Numbered from the stretch's first letter, positions 45,101 through 55,877 are shown. The stretch is DNA of 64,000 nt from Tilletia caries (GCA_032718865.1 JALUTQ010000035.1:372001-436000); one strand, 5' to 3'. Translations and numbers: made by a program. Notes: generated by a model not told the origin, from the letters alone.

Positions 45101-46132
45101 AGCGAATTCTGGCAAACACTTGTCAAGAAGCTCGACATTCAACACTCGATGTCGACGGCTTATCACCCTCAAACAGATGGCCAAGTGGAACGTCTAAATC
45201 AGCAATTGGCAACGCTACTCCGACACACGGTGGCTCTAGACCAACACGACTGGGCCGAGCGATTGCCAAGTGCTATGATGGCATACAACCAGACCATCCA
45301 CGAGACGACCAAACAGCGACCCTACTTGCTGGTCTTCGGCCGACTCCCGCGCATCTTTCCGCTTCAGTTCCTGACGCCTGCTCAACCGAAGAAGGAGTCG
45401 GGAGTAGATCGCTTACTGTCCTTGCATCAGGAGGTACAGGATCAAATCGTCAAGGCGCAGGAGCGACAGAAACGCCAATACGATATTCATCATCAACATT
45501 GGCGACCTAAGGGAGGCGACTGGGTATGGGTTCGGACCGAACACTACAAGACTCGTCTCGATCCAACGCAACGCTCCAAGATCAAGCTCGGACCCAAACA
45601 CATTGGTCCATTTCGCATCAGGACCGAGGTGACGCCCGGAGCGTATGAAGTCGACACGCCGTCGTGGTTCAAGGGCCACAGTGTCCTTCCTATCCAGACA
45701 CTTGAGCCTTTCCTTGGTGATCCGACGAAGGTCATCCCTCGGAAGATCACCGGAGTAGAGGAAGAAGGAGCTCAACCGGAGCAACGAGTCATCACCTTCC
45801 TCGGTCGTCGGCCAACGCAATTCCTTGACGGGGATCGCTACGACTATCTAGTCAAATGGATCGGCGATATCCAACCAACCTGGCAATGTGACCGACGTCT
45901 TCCTGGCCTCCATTGGGCACGAAGGGACCTCGAGAAACACCTTCGTCAAGAGCTCGGGATCAATCGTCTGTCACCGACTCGTGAACTCATCTTGAGTCAG
46001 GCCAAAGACAGAGCGAGGATCCTCAAGGTGCTGGATGAAGGGGAGAAGAACGAGACTGGCGGCTCGGGGACGAGCCTCTCGTCTGTGGGGGCGGGTGTAA
46101 CGGACAGGATTGAGAAGGGTCAGGCGAACTAG
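42108..46132 (+). pseudogene. Ty3 reverse transcriptase-RNase H-integrase, frameshifted
   Basis: Frame 1 (to 43047) carries RT: RLCNDYRPLNSVTEDDQYFL, GYHQFGL, MPFGPKNAVAFFQ and the catalytic AIAYLDDIIIFS. At about 42980-42990 (TTTT run in GTAACGTTTTGGAAGG) the frame shifts by one base; the second frame (to 46132) continues with ADAGLTIAPKKCAF, RNase H (FILDVDASAVGFGAALIQ), integrase zinc-binding HEFHNSSRAGHP...CFECQ, the DDE core (GIDFVTGLTPNG, ISDRDVRFTSEFW, DGQVERLNQ) and a chromodomain-like YDYLVKWIGDIQPTW. The stop lies inside the 3' LTR. A Lys/Gly-rich spacer (about 44130-44520) between RNase H and integrase is unusually long. Confidence 0.92.
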
Positions 46133-46354
46133 GTACGGGCTTTGGGGTCTGGTGGGTCGGGATCTGGTGGGGCTGCTTGGAAGGTCGAGATCGATGGTCG
46201 ATGGGTACTACTGGTGAGGATCGGGGCGAGATCCACGGTCATGAAGGAGGAATTTCTCGTCTCATTGCTGCGCACGACTTCGACTGTAACGTACACACAC
46301 TTGAATCCAGATACATTTCCCAATTCTCATTTACAGATTCGGTTTCTTGTTACA
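46096..46354 (+). repeat. 3' LTR of the Ty3 element
   Basis: 259 bp, same ends as the 5' LTR, followed directly by the AACTT duplication. The pol reading frame extends 37 nt into it before its TAG. Confidence 0.95.
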
Positions 46355-46544
46355 AACTTGCGAGAGGAAGCGGGGCGGGCGGGCGCGGTGGCCAAGTTCT
46401 TGGCCCATGTTGCCGCCGGTTCAAACCGCAAGGCACAGTAAGTCGAAATAGAACCAATTCGAAGAGGCGAAGGGCCCTCGAGTTAAATGTGGATTCTATG
46501 CTGTGGCAGGAGGAGAGCAGGAGGAGGAGAAACACGGAAGGTTA

Positions 46545-47091
46545 GGGCCTGATCAGTATCAAGCCCGCCCTAAGTAAATTCAAGCCCGGGGTTGGTTGAG
46601 CCCGGGCTCGTTTAAGCCTGCGATCAGTCACATTTGCCGGCTTGCTTTTTTTGAGCCCGGGCTTGGATTCTCCAAGCCCGCCCATACGAAGTCCAAGCCT
46701 GCAAAATAACGCGTGTTTGCCCAAACCCGCACTCATTCTTTTTGCCATGGAAATGGCTGTCAACCTGGAGGTCAACCACTATCAACACGCGTTTCGACGC
46801 GTTTCAATGAAATGATTGCTCGAGAGCCCTTAAGCGGACAGAAGCAAAGCCTTGTCAGGAAGCAGCACACGAAAGAGGAGCACCGTCTGGGGGCAGATGT
46901 GATGGGAATGCTGGATCAAGGGAGTGACATGAAAGGAAATTTTTCTAAGCCCGTGTTTTGACCGAAAACTGAGCCTGCGTTCAGTGAGCAGAGCGCGCAA
47001 GCCCGCGGGTTTGCGAGCCAAATTGCATTTTTGAAAAACCGGTTCACTCAAGCCCGCACGCAAGCCCGCGGGCTTGATACTGATCAGGCCC
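46545..47091. mobile_element. PIF/Harbinger-type MITE, 547 bp
   Basis: Perfect inverted ends starting GGGCCTGATCAGTATCAAGC (at least 23 bp) and a TTA duplication at 46542-46544 and 47092-47094, both typical of Harbinger/Tourist elements. Repeated AAGCCCG motifs lie next to each end. No transposase. Confidence 0.87.
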
Positions 47092-47117
47092 TTAAGGTGA
47101 GCCAAGGGGACACAGAC

Positions 47118-47670
47118 GAGAAATTTCACAGGATGACCCCCATTTTTATCTAAGTTGACAGAATGACCCTCATGTACAGAATGACCCCCCGATTGGAACC
47201 ACCACTTTCGGATGTCCAGTAAAAGCTCCGCCACGGCGATCAGAGGCTCGAACACGTCGAAACTACCTATGGCAGCGCGGCTACCCACGCTGAAGCTCCT
47301 CCCGCTTTTTATTGACAATTCGAGAGACGCACCGTCGAGCAATGGTCGCGCAAAAAAGGGCAGAACGAAGCGAACAAAGAGCGCCTCTCGGCCGAGAGAA
47401 TTTTGCCTTGGAATTGACCCTTCTCTCAGCATCTACTGCTCATCTTTGGATGATTCGATTTCAATACCTTCAACGTTCTTGGCTTTGTTGTAGGCGCGCA
47501 AAGCTTTGTGCCAAACGTCAGCTGTGTTCGCCTCGTTCTGTGGTCATGGTGTGGATCAGTAGAGAAAGGTTTTCCTCTGCTTTCTGGGAGGGGGTCATCC
47601 TGTGACGAGATAAGGTGAGGGTCATTCTGTCAACTTAGATAAAAATGGGGGTCATCCTGTGAAATTTCTC
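47118..47670. mobile_element. MULE-type element, 553 bp, with 55-bp perfect TIRs
   Basis: Ends begin GAGAAATTTCACAGGATGAC and are perfect inverted repeats for 55 bp. A perfect 9-bp duplication GACACAGAC flanks it (47109-47117, 47671-47679). The interior does not look repetitive and holds an exon-like fragment on the minus strand, so it may be a Pack-MULE. Confidence 0.88.
47433..47537 (-). pseudogene. captured 3' exon fragment inside the MULE
   Basis: On the minus strand an intron-end-like sequence (CTACTGATCC then GACCACAG) precedes an open stretch of 34 codons and TAG at 47433-47435. The reading, beginning NEANTADVWHKALRAYNKAK and ending in an acidic ESSKDEQ, looks like a natural protein C-terminus. 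Source gene not in the window. Confidence 0.45.
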
Positions 47671-47679
47671 GACACAGAC

Positions 47680-49199
47680 TGACAGACATCACCTCCTTCG
47701 ATGGGACCTACTCCTGGACAGCCAATAATTGGTCTTCCTGATAACGACATCTCATTCGGCGCCATCGTCGCTTCTGATACACCGCCCAGCTGCTTCTGAC
47801 TTGGCATTTGGGTCTGTGTGAGGGGCGAGGGCCAGCAGGACGACAGCCGTAAGCATGCTGCATGCATGTCATCTTCGCGGATGACAGCAAGCGAGCGCTC
47901 CAAAGGAAGTTTTGCCTCACGGTACCCCGAGGATTGATGGGCAGTAGTAGTGCTCCGGCGCTCCGGAAAGCCGCGCAAATGTAACTTCTTCGTCAGAACT
48001 TCTTCGTCAGATCGCTCCAGCGCAAATACATCAGCGACAGCCGACCAAGCCAGAGGACACCAGCCAGCTGACAGCACACGCGCTCACGGCGGACTGGAGT
48101 CCCTTCTTGATGCGCAGATAAAGAACGAGCACTGGCCGCTGATGCGCTGACGATGTGTCGACGCTGTGGCCGCCTGTCCGAGAGTCAAGTTTCGGTTCCA
48201 GACCTTCGACACGGCAGGAAGCTGTGCTGCTGGCTGGGCTGACTCGCACTTCGCACTCGCAAGTCGCAGCCAACAAGCAAGCTGTCAACTAGCTGAGTGA
48301 ACTCATTCATTTCGCTGGCAGGTTGCACTTTGGGGTCATGCACTTTCTAAGTAATTTCACGATCGACCATGCAGATTGCAGATTGCAGATTGCAGCGTGC
48401 ATGTTCTCACTTCTTCCCCTCACACGTTCGCTTGAATCGCTTCATACCAAGCTATCCTTTGTCCTGACGACCTCCCTTCTTCCTTGGTCTTCTTCCTTAG
48501 CCCTAAGCCAGTGAACAAAGGAGGTCATATGAAAGGAGAGAGGAAGAAAGGACGAGGATAAAGAGAAGGAGGTGGTCATGCTTTGTTCAGGCGGGGGCTG
48601 GGAATTCATGAGAAGACCAGGGAAATGCGGGATGCTTCGTGCCTGAGGTGGCCGGTTGTAATGGTCTCAGGCCAGCCAGGGCAACAGACGAATACAAAGG
48701 TTGTAATGCTCAGCTCGAAACTGCGCCCCCCGTCACCCGTGCGCCGCATTTGCCAATCGCCGGGCGGGAAGATTTACTTTGTGCCGCACTCAGCACTGTG
48801 CCGCTGTACTCCGGAGACTGCATTGCCTCCCTCATCGTCTCATATCTCATCTGCCGGGCCACCTGAGTGCAGAGTGCAGAGTGCAGAAGTATTTGATCTC
48901 TTCTCTTCATCGCTTCATCCCCCCTCCCTTATTACTGCATCATCCCGACGCTCACCACCTCATTCTCCTCGCTCTCGCACTCTCCCGCCCTTTCCACCCA
49001 AAGACTCAAGTCGCTGGCCGTCTTAAGCAAAACCCGCACTCCGCTCATCCAATCAACCACTCCCACTCCCACTCCCTCCCTCTCCGCTCTTCCCTAGCAA
49101 ACTCGCCTCAAGCATTCACCTGTAGTCACGCACATTCTTTGACTTCCCCAACTCTCCTCTCGCCACCTAACAGCAACAGCAACAACAACAACAACAACG
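47680..49199. other. 1.5-kb interval without a supported gene; 5' leader of the next gene at its end
   Basis: Contains small direct repeats (GAACTTCTTCGTCA twice near 47994-48015; TGCAGAT/GCAGATT units at 48370-48396). The last part, 48890-49199, is CT- and CA-rich and ends in a CAA-repeat leader (ACAGCAACAGCAACAACAAC) just before ATG 49200. No convincing ORF. Confidence 0.5.
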
Positions 49200-49676
49200 A
49201 TGCAGTTCTTCACCAAGATCGCCACCCTGTTCGCAGTAGCAGCCGCCCTCGTCGCAGCACACCCCGCCGCAGACGCCGAACTCGCAATCCGCGACACCAA
49301 CACTCATGTCTCCGAGTACGACAGCCGAGACTTTGCCCGCAAGGACATCCACAAGCGCAAGCGCATCGTTCACAAGAACGCCATGATCACCTACTACTAC
49401 GGCGGCCAGCTCGACAACCCCGCATGTGGCGGCCGCACCCCATCCGAGTGGGAGGCTGTCGCTGCCGTCAAGCTCAGCCACGGCCTGGCCAAGTGCGGGG
49501 ACGAGCTCCATGTGCACTGGAAGGGGAAGATGGTCAACGTCATCGTCGTCGACGACTGTGGATCTTGCAACGAGGGTGTCTTCCACGTCGACCTGTCCCG
49601 CGGCATGTTTCGCAAGCTCGACAACCTTGACGTCGGTGTCCTCAACAACGCCCACGTCCGCGTCATCCATCACTAG
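49200..49676 (+). CDS. secreted expansin/RlpA-like double-psi beta-barrel protein
   Basis: Single exon, 158 aa. Residues 1-20 are a signal peptide (MQFFTKIATLFAVAAALVAA); a propeptide with dibasic sites follows (HKRKR at 51-55, possible Kex2 cleavage). The mature part has the single-domain DPBB pattern of basidiomycete expansin-like proteins: MITYYYGGQLDNPACGG, the conserved VVDDCGSCNEG (118-124) and FHVDLSRGMFRKL. Such small secreted proteins (loosenin-like, barwin-related) loosen polysaccharides or act in host interaction. No carbohydrate-binding domain. Enzymatic activity is not expected for the family. Confidence 0.87.
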   Translation: MQFFTKIATLFAVAAALVAAHPAADAELAIRDTNTHVSEYDSRDFARKDIHKRKRIVHKNAMITYYYGGQLDNPACGGRTPSEWEAVAAVKLSHGLAKCGDELHVHWKGKMVNVIVVDDCGSCNEGVFHVDLSRGMFRKLDNLDVGVLNNAHVRVIHH

Positions 49677-50522
49677 ATTTTCACTTGGCCTCTCGAAAAC
49701 AATTACGGATCATCTTGTGTTTGTCGTTTTTCAACTTCCTTACCTGGTGAGTTCGCTTTCCATTCTCTCCTTTCGCTTGGCTTCACGTATTCTCACCCCC
49801 CGCTTCCTTTGTTTCAATTTGCTTTTCTCAGCGGGCCCAGCGGGCGTTGCATTGCCACGGTTTACTCGGTCATTCTCCTTTCTCTTCTCACGTCTCTCCT
49901 GGCCACTATGCCAAAGCATCGAGCAGTCCACCCAAAAGGGGAACTCTGCGTATCAACTCAAGGCGGATCGTTCACCTCTACACATCTACACACACTCACG
50001 TCATTTCCACACTGCCCACCGTAGTACCGCCCACAATTGTCCGTCGTCTCCTTGGTTACCTTTCCCCTTCACTCATGCTCGTGGCCACTGGCCGGTCCGA
50101 CATTTGGGCGCCGGTCGCCCGCAATCTAGCTTCTGTTGTTGCAACCCTTTCAACATTGTCAACATTGTCAACATTGTCTCGGTTGTGAAGTGAATGAGAG
50201 TTTGCGGAAGAGAGGAGCAGCTCGACATGCTACGCTGACGCCCGAGCATGCATGACGCTGGGCACCTTGTAGATGAGGCGATGAGGTTGAGAAGAATCTT
50301 GAGGCTTGAGAGTGCATCAACTACGGAAGAAAGCAAAGCCACAATCAACGCTACGAGTACCTTGAGGAAGCAGGCTGTTCAAGGAGGACAGTCAGGAGCG
50401 CGCAACGAAGGACGGAAGAGGCGGGCGCGAAGAGACCAGAAACATTCAACGTTCAGCTGCAAGGCCCGTCTAAGGCGCGAAGATCGAGAGGGAAGGTCAA
50501 AGGGGATCAATTGCATATAGAA
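49677..50522. other. intergenic
   Basis: 3' flank of the expansin-like gene and promoter of cyclin H. A tandem CAACATTGT unit (three copies, about 50151-50178) is present. No gene seen. Confidence 0.5.
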
Positions 50523-52384
50523 ATGGCTACCTTCATCCCATCCGACTTCCGCACCCTGCCCACCCCAACCGCCTTCGTCCCCCTCGCCCCGCCCGCGCTC
50601 GCCTTCACCCAATCAAGCCAATTCCAGAACTGGCGGTTCTCAAGGGAACAGCTCGCGGTCTTGCGCGAGGGCGCCAATCGGGGCGCGCGGAGGAGGGTTG
50701 CTGAGGCTTGGGCTTCTGCAGCGGATGGGAAGGGGAAGGGTAAAGAGCGGGAGCTGGAGCAGGCGCAGGCGCAGGGTGGAGAAGAGGAGCTGAATGCGGT
50801 GAGTATGGCCAGTTGCGCTGCAAGACGATTCCCGTACTGAACCCCCCCCCCTCCCCTCAAAGCAGGACCCTTCCTCCCCCTCGAACGGCAGCGCACAGCC
50901 CCCTCTTCCCTTCCCAAGCGTGTCCGACGAGCTCGAGCTGATCAAGTTCTACCTGGGCAAAGTGCCGGGTCTGACCCGGGCGCTGGCCTTGCCCGAGTTC
51001 GTGGGAGCGGCGGCGATGAGCTACATGAAGCGGTTCTACCTCCGGAACTCGTGTCTGGAATGGCATCCCAAGCATATCATGTGAGCGCGCCCCTTTCCAT
51101 CTCTGCGCCGGCGGATTCCCCCTTACTGAAAACGCAGCCCTTTCTCTCAGGTTAACCTGTCTGTTCCTGGCAACAAAGACAGAGAACGTGCCGATGTCGC
51201 TGCACAACTTCGCCTACAAAGTCGGGGGTAAAGCACCTACGCGCGAAGCCGTCGACGAGAGCGCCCGCTCGATCCGGGAACACGAGTTCCTCGTTTCTCA
51301 GAGCTTGCAGTTCGAATTCATGCTGTGGGGCGCCGGACGGGCGCTTGCCGGTTTGATGGCGGATGTTCAGGTGAGTTCATACTCTCTCTCTCTCTTTCTC
51401 TCTTAGCCCACCTCCATTTCAAGGCGTGGTCTGATGCCGAGTTTTACGTCTGCTCCTTGTGATATGACCGACATATAGCTCCTCGACCCACCTCTGCCGG
51501 TGGCCAAGTATCACGAACTCACACAAGCGGCTCAAGAACCACTCGCGCTCTCCCGCCTGACCGACGCTGAGTTCTTTTACACGCCAGCTCAAATCGCCCT
51601 TACATGTGTACGCGCGGCCGAAGTAAAAGTGCTGGGCGCCGGCTCGGGTGCGAGTGCGAGTTCGGAGACGGGGACGGGGACGAAGAACGGCTCGTCTCAT
51701 TCGATGTCGATGGGCATCGGCCAGCTCGGCTCGTTGACACAACCCTACTTGTTGAACAAGGAAGAGCGGGCGAGGAAGGCGGATGAGCGAGCAAGGGAGG
51801 AACGAGATGCGCTTCGAAAGGTGGACCAGGAACGACTTGCGCCCTACCTTCCTTCCTCATCGTCAACGTCTGCTAAAGCAGGTCAAACGGTACAAGGAGC
51901 GGAAGCACAGACAGCAGACGGAGAAGGAGCGGAAGGAGTCCAAGCCAGCAGCTCATCTTCTCCGCCACTGCCACCCGCACCGCCGTCCAATCCCGCTCTG
52001 GCGCTATCGCACGAGGACGGCTCCTTGCTCGCGGTCCTGGACCAATGCGCCCTACTGATCCAGACCGAGGCCAGTCTAAAATGCCCACCCGGCTCGGCGG
52101 CGGCTGCGGCAAAGATGGAGAAGGTCAAGGCGATCGATCGGGATATCAAGGCGTGCAAAGTGCCGTCCGCTCAGCAGCAGCAGCAGTCGGGTTCAACCAC
52201 GCCTGCGACGCCGGTGCCAGCGACGACGACGGGGAGAAGTGAGGAGGACGGCAATACGCAGCAAGCGGGGCGGAAACGGGCTGGTGGAGAGGGGGGGGAG
52301 GAGGAGGCGGCGGCTGAGAGCGCGCGGAATGGGGATGAAGAGGAACCGGCGCAGAAGCGAGCTCGGACAGGCGGTTCTGGTTAA
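50523..52384 (+). CDS. CCL1: cyclin H (Ccl1-like), TFIIH kinase cyclin
   Basis: Exons 50523-50798, 50866-51080, 51151-51370 and 51479-52384 give 538 aa. The N-terminus has the cyclin-H signature TQSSQFQNWRFSREQLAVLR. The first cyclin fold has LIKFYLGKVPGLTRAL, MSYMKRFYLRNSCLEWHPKH and IMLTCLFLATKTENVPMSLH; the second has LLDPPLPVAKYHEL and EFFYTPAQIALTCVRAA. Cyclin H activates the Cdk7/Kin28 kinase in TFIIH, which phosphorylates the RNA polymerase II CTD. Most family members have 320-420 residues; here extra length comes from low-complexity Ser/Gly/Thr and Ala/Glu inserts after the second fold and a basic/acidic tail. Splice sites are consensus and phases agree. Confidence 0.9.
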
Positions 52385-52719
52385 GAGGGCCCCAAGGACT
52401 GGGACCGGGGGAACACAAGTGAACTCTTCTTTCCAATCTACATCAAAGAACATTTTGCTCATCACCGCGGTATCTTCCAACGCATCTTCTTCACGGATCA
52501 GGTCGGAAACGCGATGACCACTGCCCAGATACATATGGCACAGCTTTCTTCCGGTGTGGCAGTATAAATCTTGCCACGCCAGACCGTGGCTCGTACGTGG
52601 TGACTGGGTCTCGCGGAGACAAAGTAAGTAGAGCGCCAGCAACGCAATTCTTGCGCGGACGACATTCGTTCTCAGTCGACTCAGCTCTCATTCCAAGCAT
52701 TTCAAGGATACGCCCCGGT

Positions 52720-52963
52720 GCGTCTCAATCAGCTTGAGTTTCGCATCGTTGTTGGACCGCATCGTTGTTGGACCGTGGACGGTGAAACGTTTAAGCGGTG
52801 AAAGGTATATATATACGGGCGGGCTGTCCATGCTGACACCCCCCCCCCCCCCCCCCAAAGCTTTGCCTCCCCATCTTCCACAGCCTTCTCCGCCTCTTCT
52901 TCTACAGCTCGACGTGCTGAACTCTTCTTGACTTCACAAGCCACCACATCTACATCAACAACA
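52720..52963 (+). promoter_or_regulatory. promoter of the first small secreted gene, homologous to the inverted one at 55.13-55.36 kb
   Basis: TATATATATACGGGCGGGCTG at about 52806-52827 (quoted part TATATATACGGGCGGGCTG) is shared with the opposite-strand promoter, as is the upstream AATCAGCTTGAG block. A run of about 20 C (52838-52856) follows. Confidence 0.6.
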
Positions 52964-53808
52964 GTGTTCTACGCTCGCCACCTCCTCCTCTTTCCTCTTC
53001 TGCTCCTTCTCACCACAGGAGCCACCTCTGCGCCCCTGCCGGAGACAGGCGGCCTCTCCGGCCCGAGCCTGTCCCAGGCGCCTACTGTGAGTGCACCGAT
53101 CCTTCTGACTGGTGTTTGGTTACCTTCAATCTGACACTTGACAATGTTTGTTTCCGTGATTGTACAGCTTGAAGTCCGCGCAGGATTGTCTTCCGAAATG
53201 AAATTGCTGCATTACAATGCTCTTCGCAGCACTTACAGTGAGTGTGCTCACCATGTCGAGCGTGAAGCTACCCTTCGGCCAGGATTCTGACTCTCGATCG
53301 CGCGGATCAGCTACGGTCTCCAGCAAGTACAACAGCATCGTAGACCAACTGGAGGAGTTGGGGTACCGCCAAAACTCTGCGCACGACATGGCGGCGAATA
53401 TCGCGAATGTCGCGCCAGCGAACTTGCCACAGGTGTTCCAGCTGTTGACAGAGAAGGGGGCTGCTGGTGCTGCAGCCGATCACCTGACGGCAGAAATCCA
53501 GAAAATTGTCAACGCTGGCTTCGGGGTATGGGTAACATGCTCTTCATGTCTCCTTCCTTCTCCCTATTTCCTCCTGCCAAAAATGCACACAGAGCTCTTG
53601 TCTTCCTTCTTCACTTCTCATCCTTTCCTTTCCTTTGCCATCCACCGACTGTTCCAGAAACGTCGGAACTTTGACTTTTTCTTTGCCTATCTTCGTCTTT
53701 GGTGTGATGAGAGCATTCATTAGCTGCACACCCGCCTGACTGGATGAATGCTAACCGTTCTTTGTACAGCATCTTTTTCGCAGGCCAACACTGGCGTGCA
53801 TCAGATGA
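52964..53808 (+). CDS. small secreted protein, family copy 1; start codon replaced by GTG
   Basis: Exons 52964-53086, 53168-53237, 53311-53525 and 53770-53808 are in phase (148 aa). The first exon is a signal peptide (FYARHLLLFPLLLLLTTG then ATSAPLPE) closely matching the copy at 54588-55129, but the codon aligned to that gene's ATG is GTG and no in-frame ATG replaces it. The mature part is helical (SKYNSIVDQLEELGYRQNSA, LPQVFQLLTEKGAAGAAADH). The Kex2 site of the other copy (LEKR) is LEVR here. An alternative last acceptor at 53781-53783 would extend the frame to 54074. Either near-cognate initiation or a recent pseudogene. Function unknown; effector-like. Confidence 0.5.
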
Positions 53809-54587
53809 AGCATTCCGCTCAAAGTCGTCCTCTTGCCCTTGACGCATTTACGAACGTTTCCAGAACGCAGAACGCCTTGACACTTTTGCACAACAAACAA
53901 ATGACCAAAACAACGGTGTCGCGCAACGTTTACAGACGCATACTGATGTCTTCGCTTGGAACAACATCTACAGCTCCTTCCGGCGCCGGGAGGAGGCTCC
54001 ACCACGCTGTGAATCGAACTGAGAGAGCGAGAGAGAGAAGCATTCCATCAAAGTCACACTTGTGGACAGGCTAACGTGGCAGCTGGCAGGCGAGAGCGAG
54101 CAGTGCACCAGAGTCGAAGGAAATGACCGAGTCAAAGGAGCGTGTTATCCCGCAGTCGGGCGAGAAAGAGGACGCCAGGGTCGGGTGACTGTAGAGGCAG
54201 TAGTCAATCAAAGGATGCAGGTGAGGACCAGTAATCAACTGACAAGAAGCCACCCTTCTCGGCGAGGTCACCGGGGGCGGAGGACCCGCCGTTCATGAGG
54301 CCGACGGCGCCGATGACCATGCACTCGGCTTGTTCGGGGATGGTGCCGTCGGATGCGGTGGGGCGCGGGTTGGAGGTGGGTAAGTTGGACTGTTCAGAAT
54401 CGGCTTCGGAGACACATGGACACAGTTCACGTACTCCTTACCTCCTTTACCCATCTCTTATAACAACATACTCATAACAACTTGGGTGTTGCACACGATC
54501 GTAGATAAAGAGAAGAGAAAGATTTTTGTGTGCATTGTCGGAACGGGGAAAGAACACAGGGAGAAGGACAGCATTAGGAGTGCCTTC
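53809..54587. other. region between the two inverted secreted genes
   Basis: Part of it (53845-53990) recurs in decayed form at 57290-57470. An open frame (53784-54074) could be a longer last exon of copy 1. Nothing else recognised. Confidence 0.4.
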
Positions 54588-55129
54588 CTACTTCTGATTA
54601 ATTCTCAGAAAATGTTCGAATTCATCTTCTAGCTGGAAGACTGCGTGTTGCCCTCCTAAAAGACCTAGTTTCTGCTCCGTCAGCTCCCGGATGCGTTGCA
54701 AAATGTCACGCGTCTGAGCAAGTTCCTTGAGCCTCTTTATCTCGTCCTCGATATTGGCAAGCCTTTGGTCCTGCATCTCTGTTCCGAACAGCCAAGGTCG
54801 AACTCAATGTCAGATGTAGATGTTACTGGAAAAGTCGCTTGCTGGGAATCGAAGCACTCACGGGATATACGGCTTAAAAGATCGGACGTCGCCCCAACTG
54901 GGGGTTCTACGCGCTTTTCAAGCTGCACGACATGTTGCTCTGTGTCAGCATCTCGTCGAAGGTATATCGATCATCGGGAGAAATCGATCGATGCACTCAC
55001 AGCAGTGGACGGCTGAGCCGCATTCGGGCAGGAAGGGCAGATCGCTTCCGGCATGGGCGCAGAGGTGGCTCCTGTGGCAAGAAGGAGCAGAAGGTGGGGG
55101 AGAAGGAGGAGGATGCGAGAGTGGAACAT
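54588..55129 (-). CDS. small secreted Kex2-processed coiled-coil protein, family copy 2
   Basis: Exons 55001-55129, 54862-54922 and 54588-54778 give 126 aa. Residues 1-24 are a signal peptide (MFHSRILLLLPHLLLLLATG), followed by a short Cys-containing propeptide (CPSC) and LEKR at 44-47, a Kex2-type cleavage site. The mature part is highly charged and helical (LANIEDEIKRLKELAQ, ILQRIRELTEQKLG), probably a coiled coil. Exon phases (0 then 1) match copy 1 at 52964, which lies inverted 2 kb away and shares the promoter and signal-peptide exon while the mature sequences have diverged. Family unknown; properties are those of a fast-evolving secreted effector. Confidence 0.7.
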
Positions 55130-55360
55130 GGTTGCTTGATGTAGATGTGAAGTTGGTGACAGCAGGGAATGCGTAGCGCAGCGAGTAGCGAGCTGTGATG
55201 TGGAAGATTGGGAAGTCTGTGAAGGATGAGGGAAAAGCATGAATCAGTATGGTCAGCCCGCCCGTATATATACCCTTCACCACTTCACAGCTTCACCGCT
55301 TCGACACTTTACAGACCACAGTCTACAACGTTGCAAACCTCAAGCTGATTGCGAAGCTTC
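55130..55360 (-). promoter_or_regulatory. promoter of secreted copy 2
   Basis: On the minus strand GGGTATATATACGGGCGGGC at about 55269-55250, about 130 nt before the ATG, nearly identical to the promoter of copy 1. Confidence 0.6.
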
Positions 55361-55551
55361 GGGGCGTAAGAGGTAGATGCTGCTGAAATGAGAGCGAGTC
55401 AGTTGTGCCCAAATGACGTTAGCCGAAATTGCTTGGTACGCCCCGAGCTAGATTCGAGAACTGGCTGCTTTGTCGGCAGTAACTCACTTGAATACGGACG
55501 TATGTAATGAACTTGTCCGGAAGAGGCGGCTGAGGCCATTGACCAGATCTA

Positions 55552-55600
55552 CCGGGGCGTCGACCGGGGCGTCGACCGGGGCGTCGACCGGGGCGTCGAA
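55552..55600. repeat. 12-bp tandem repeat ACCGGGGCGTCG, four copies
   Basis: Four adjacent copies. Related single-copy sequence with the same flank (ACCGGGGCG then AAGGTCCGAAGG) occurs at about 57073-57120, where it abuts the nested element stack. Confidence 0.9.
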
Positions 55601-55877
55601 AAAAGAAGGACGAAGGTCCGAAGGTCCAATAACGAGTAACGACCGATGAGCGAGATCCGACAGTAGGTATGTAATTGCGTCCTGCGCCCCGAGCCAGCGG
55701 CAGAGCCGTGTTGCTCCGTCGAGATGGGCGATGAGGCGATGGGCAAGGCAGTCGGAAGTAACCTCACTATACTGGACTACGAACGTAAAATGAGCTTGTC
55801 CGGAAGAGGCGTCTTGAGGCCCATGCCTATTACGAGGTGGAGGACGAAAGTCTTCGAACGCACCTCAATTTTACTTA

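Larger units (their letters stand above)
38334..46354 (+). mobile_element. full-length Ty3/gypsy (chromovirus-type) LTR retrotransposon, 8,021 bp
   Basis: 258/259-bp LTRs bounded by TGTAAC...GTTACA, flanked by a perfect 5-bp duplication AACTT (38329-38333 and 46355-46359). A primer-binding-site candidate TGGTAGCTCCGCC starts 3 nt after the 5' LTR. The order is gag, protease, reverse transcriptase, RNase H, integrase, chromodomain-like end, which is Ty3 type. The copy is interrupted by a 780-bp MITE (41328-42107) and by a single-base frameshift near 42980-42990. The LTRs differ at only a few positions, so insertion was recent. Confidence 0.95.

Noticed and set aside
46830..47432. 200-codon minus-strand ORF
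   Set aside because: It crosses from one transposon into the next (Harbinger end, gap, MULE TIR), so it is a chance fusion of repeat sequence.
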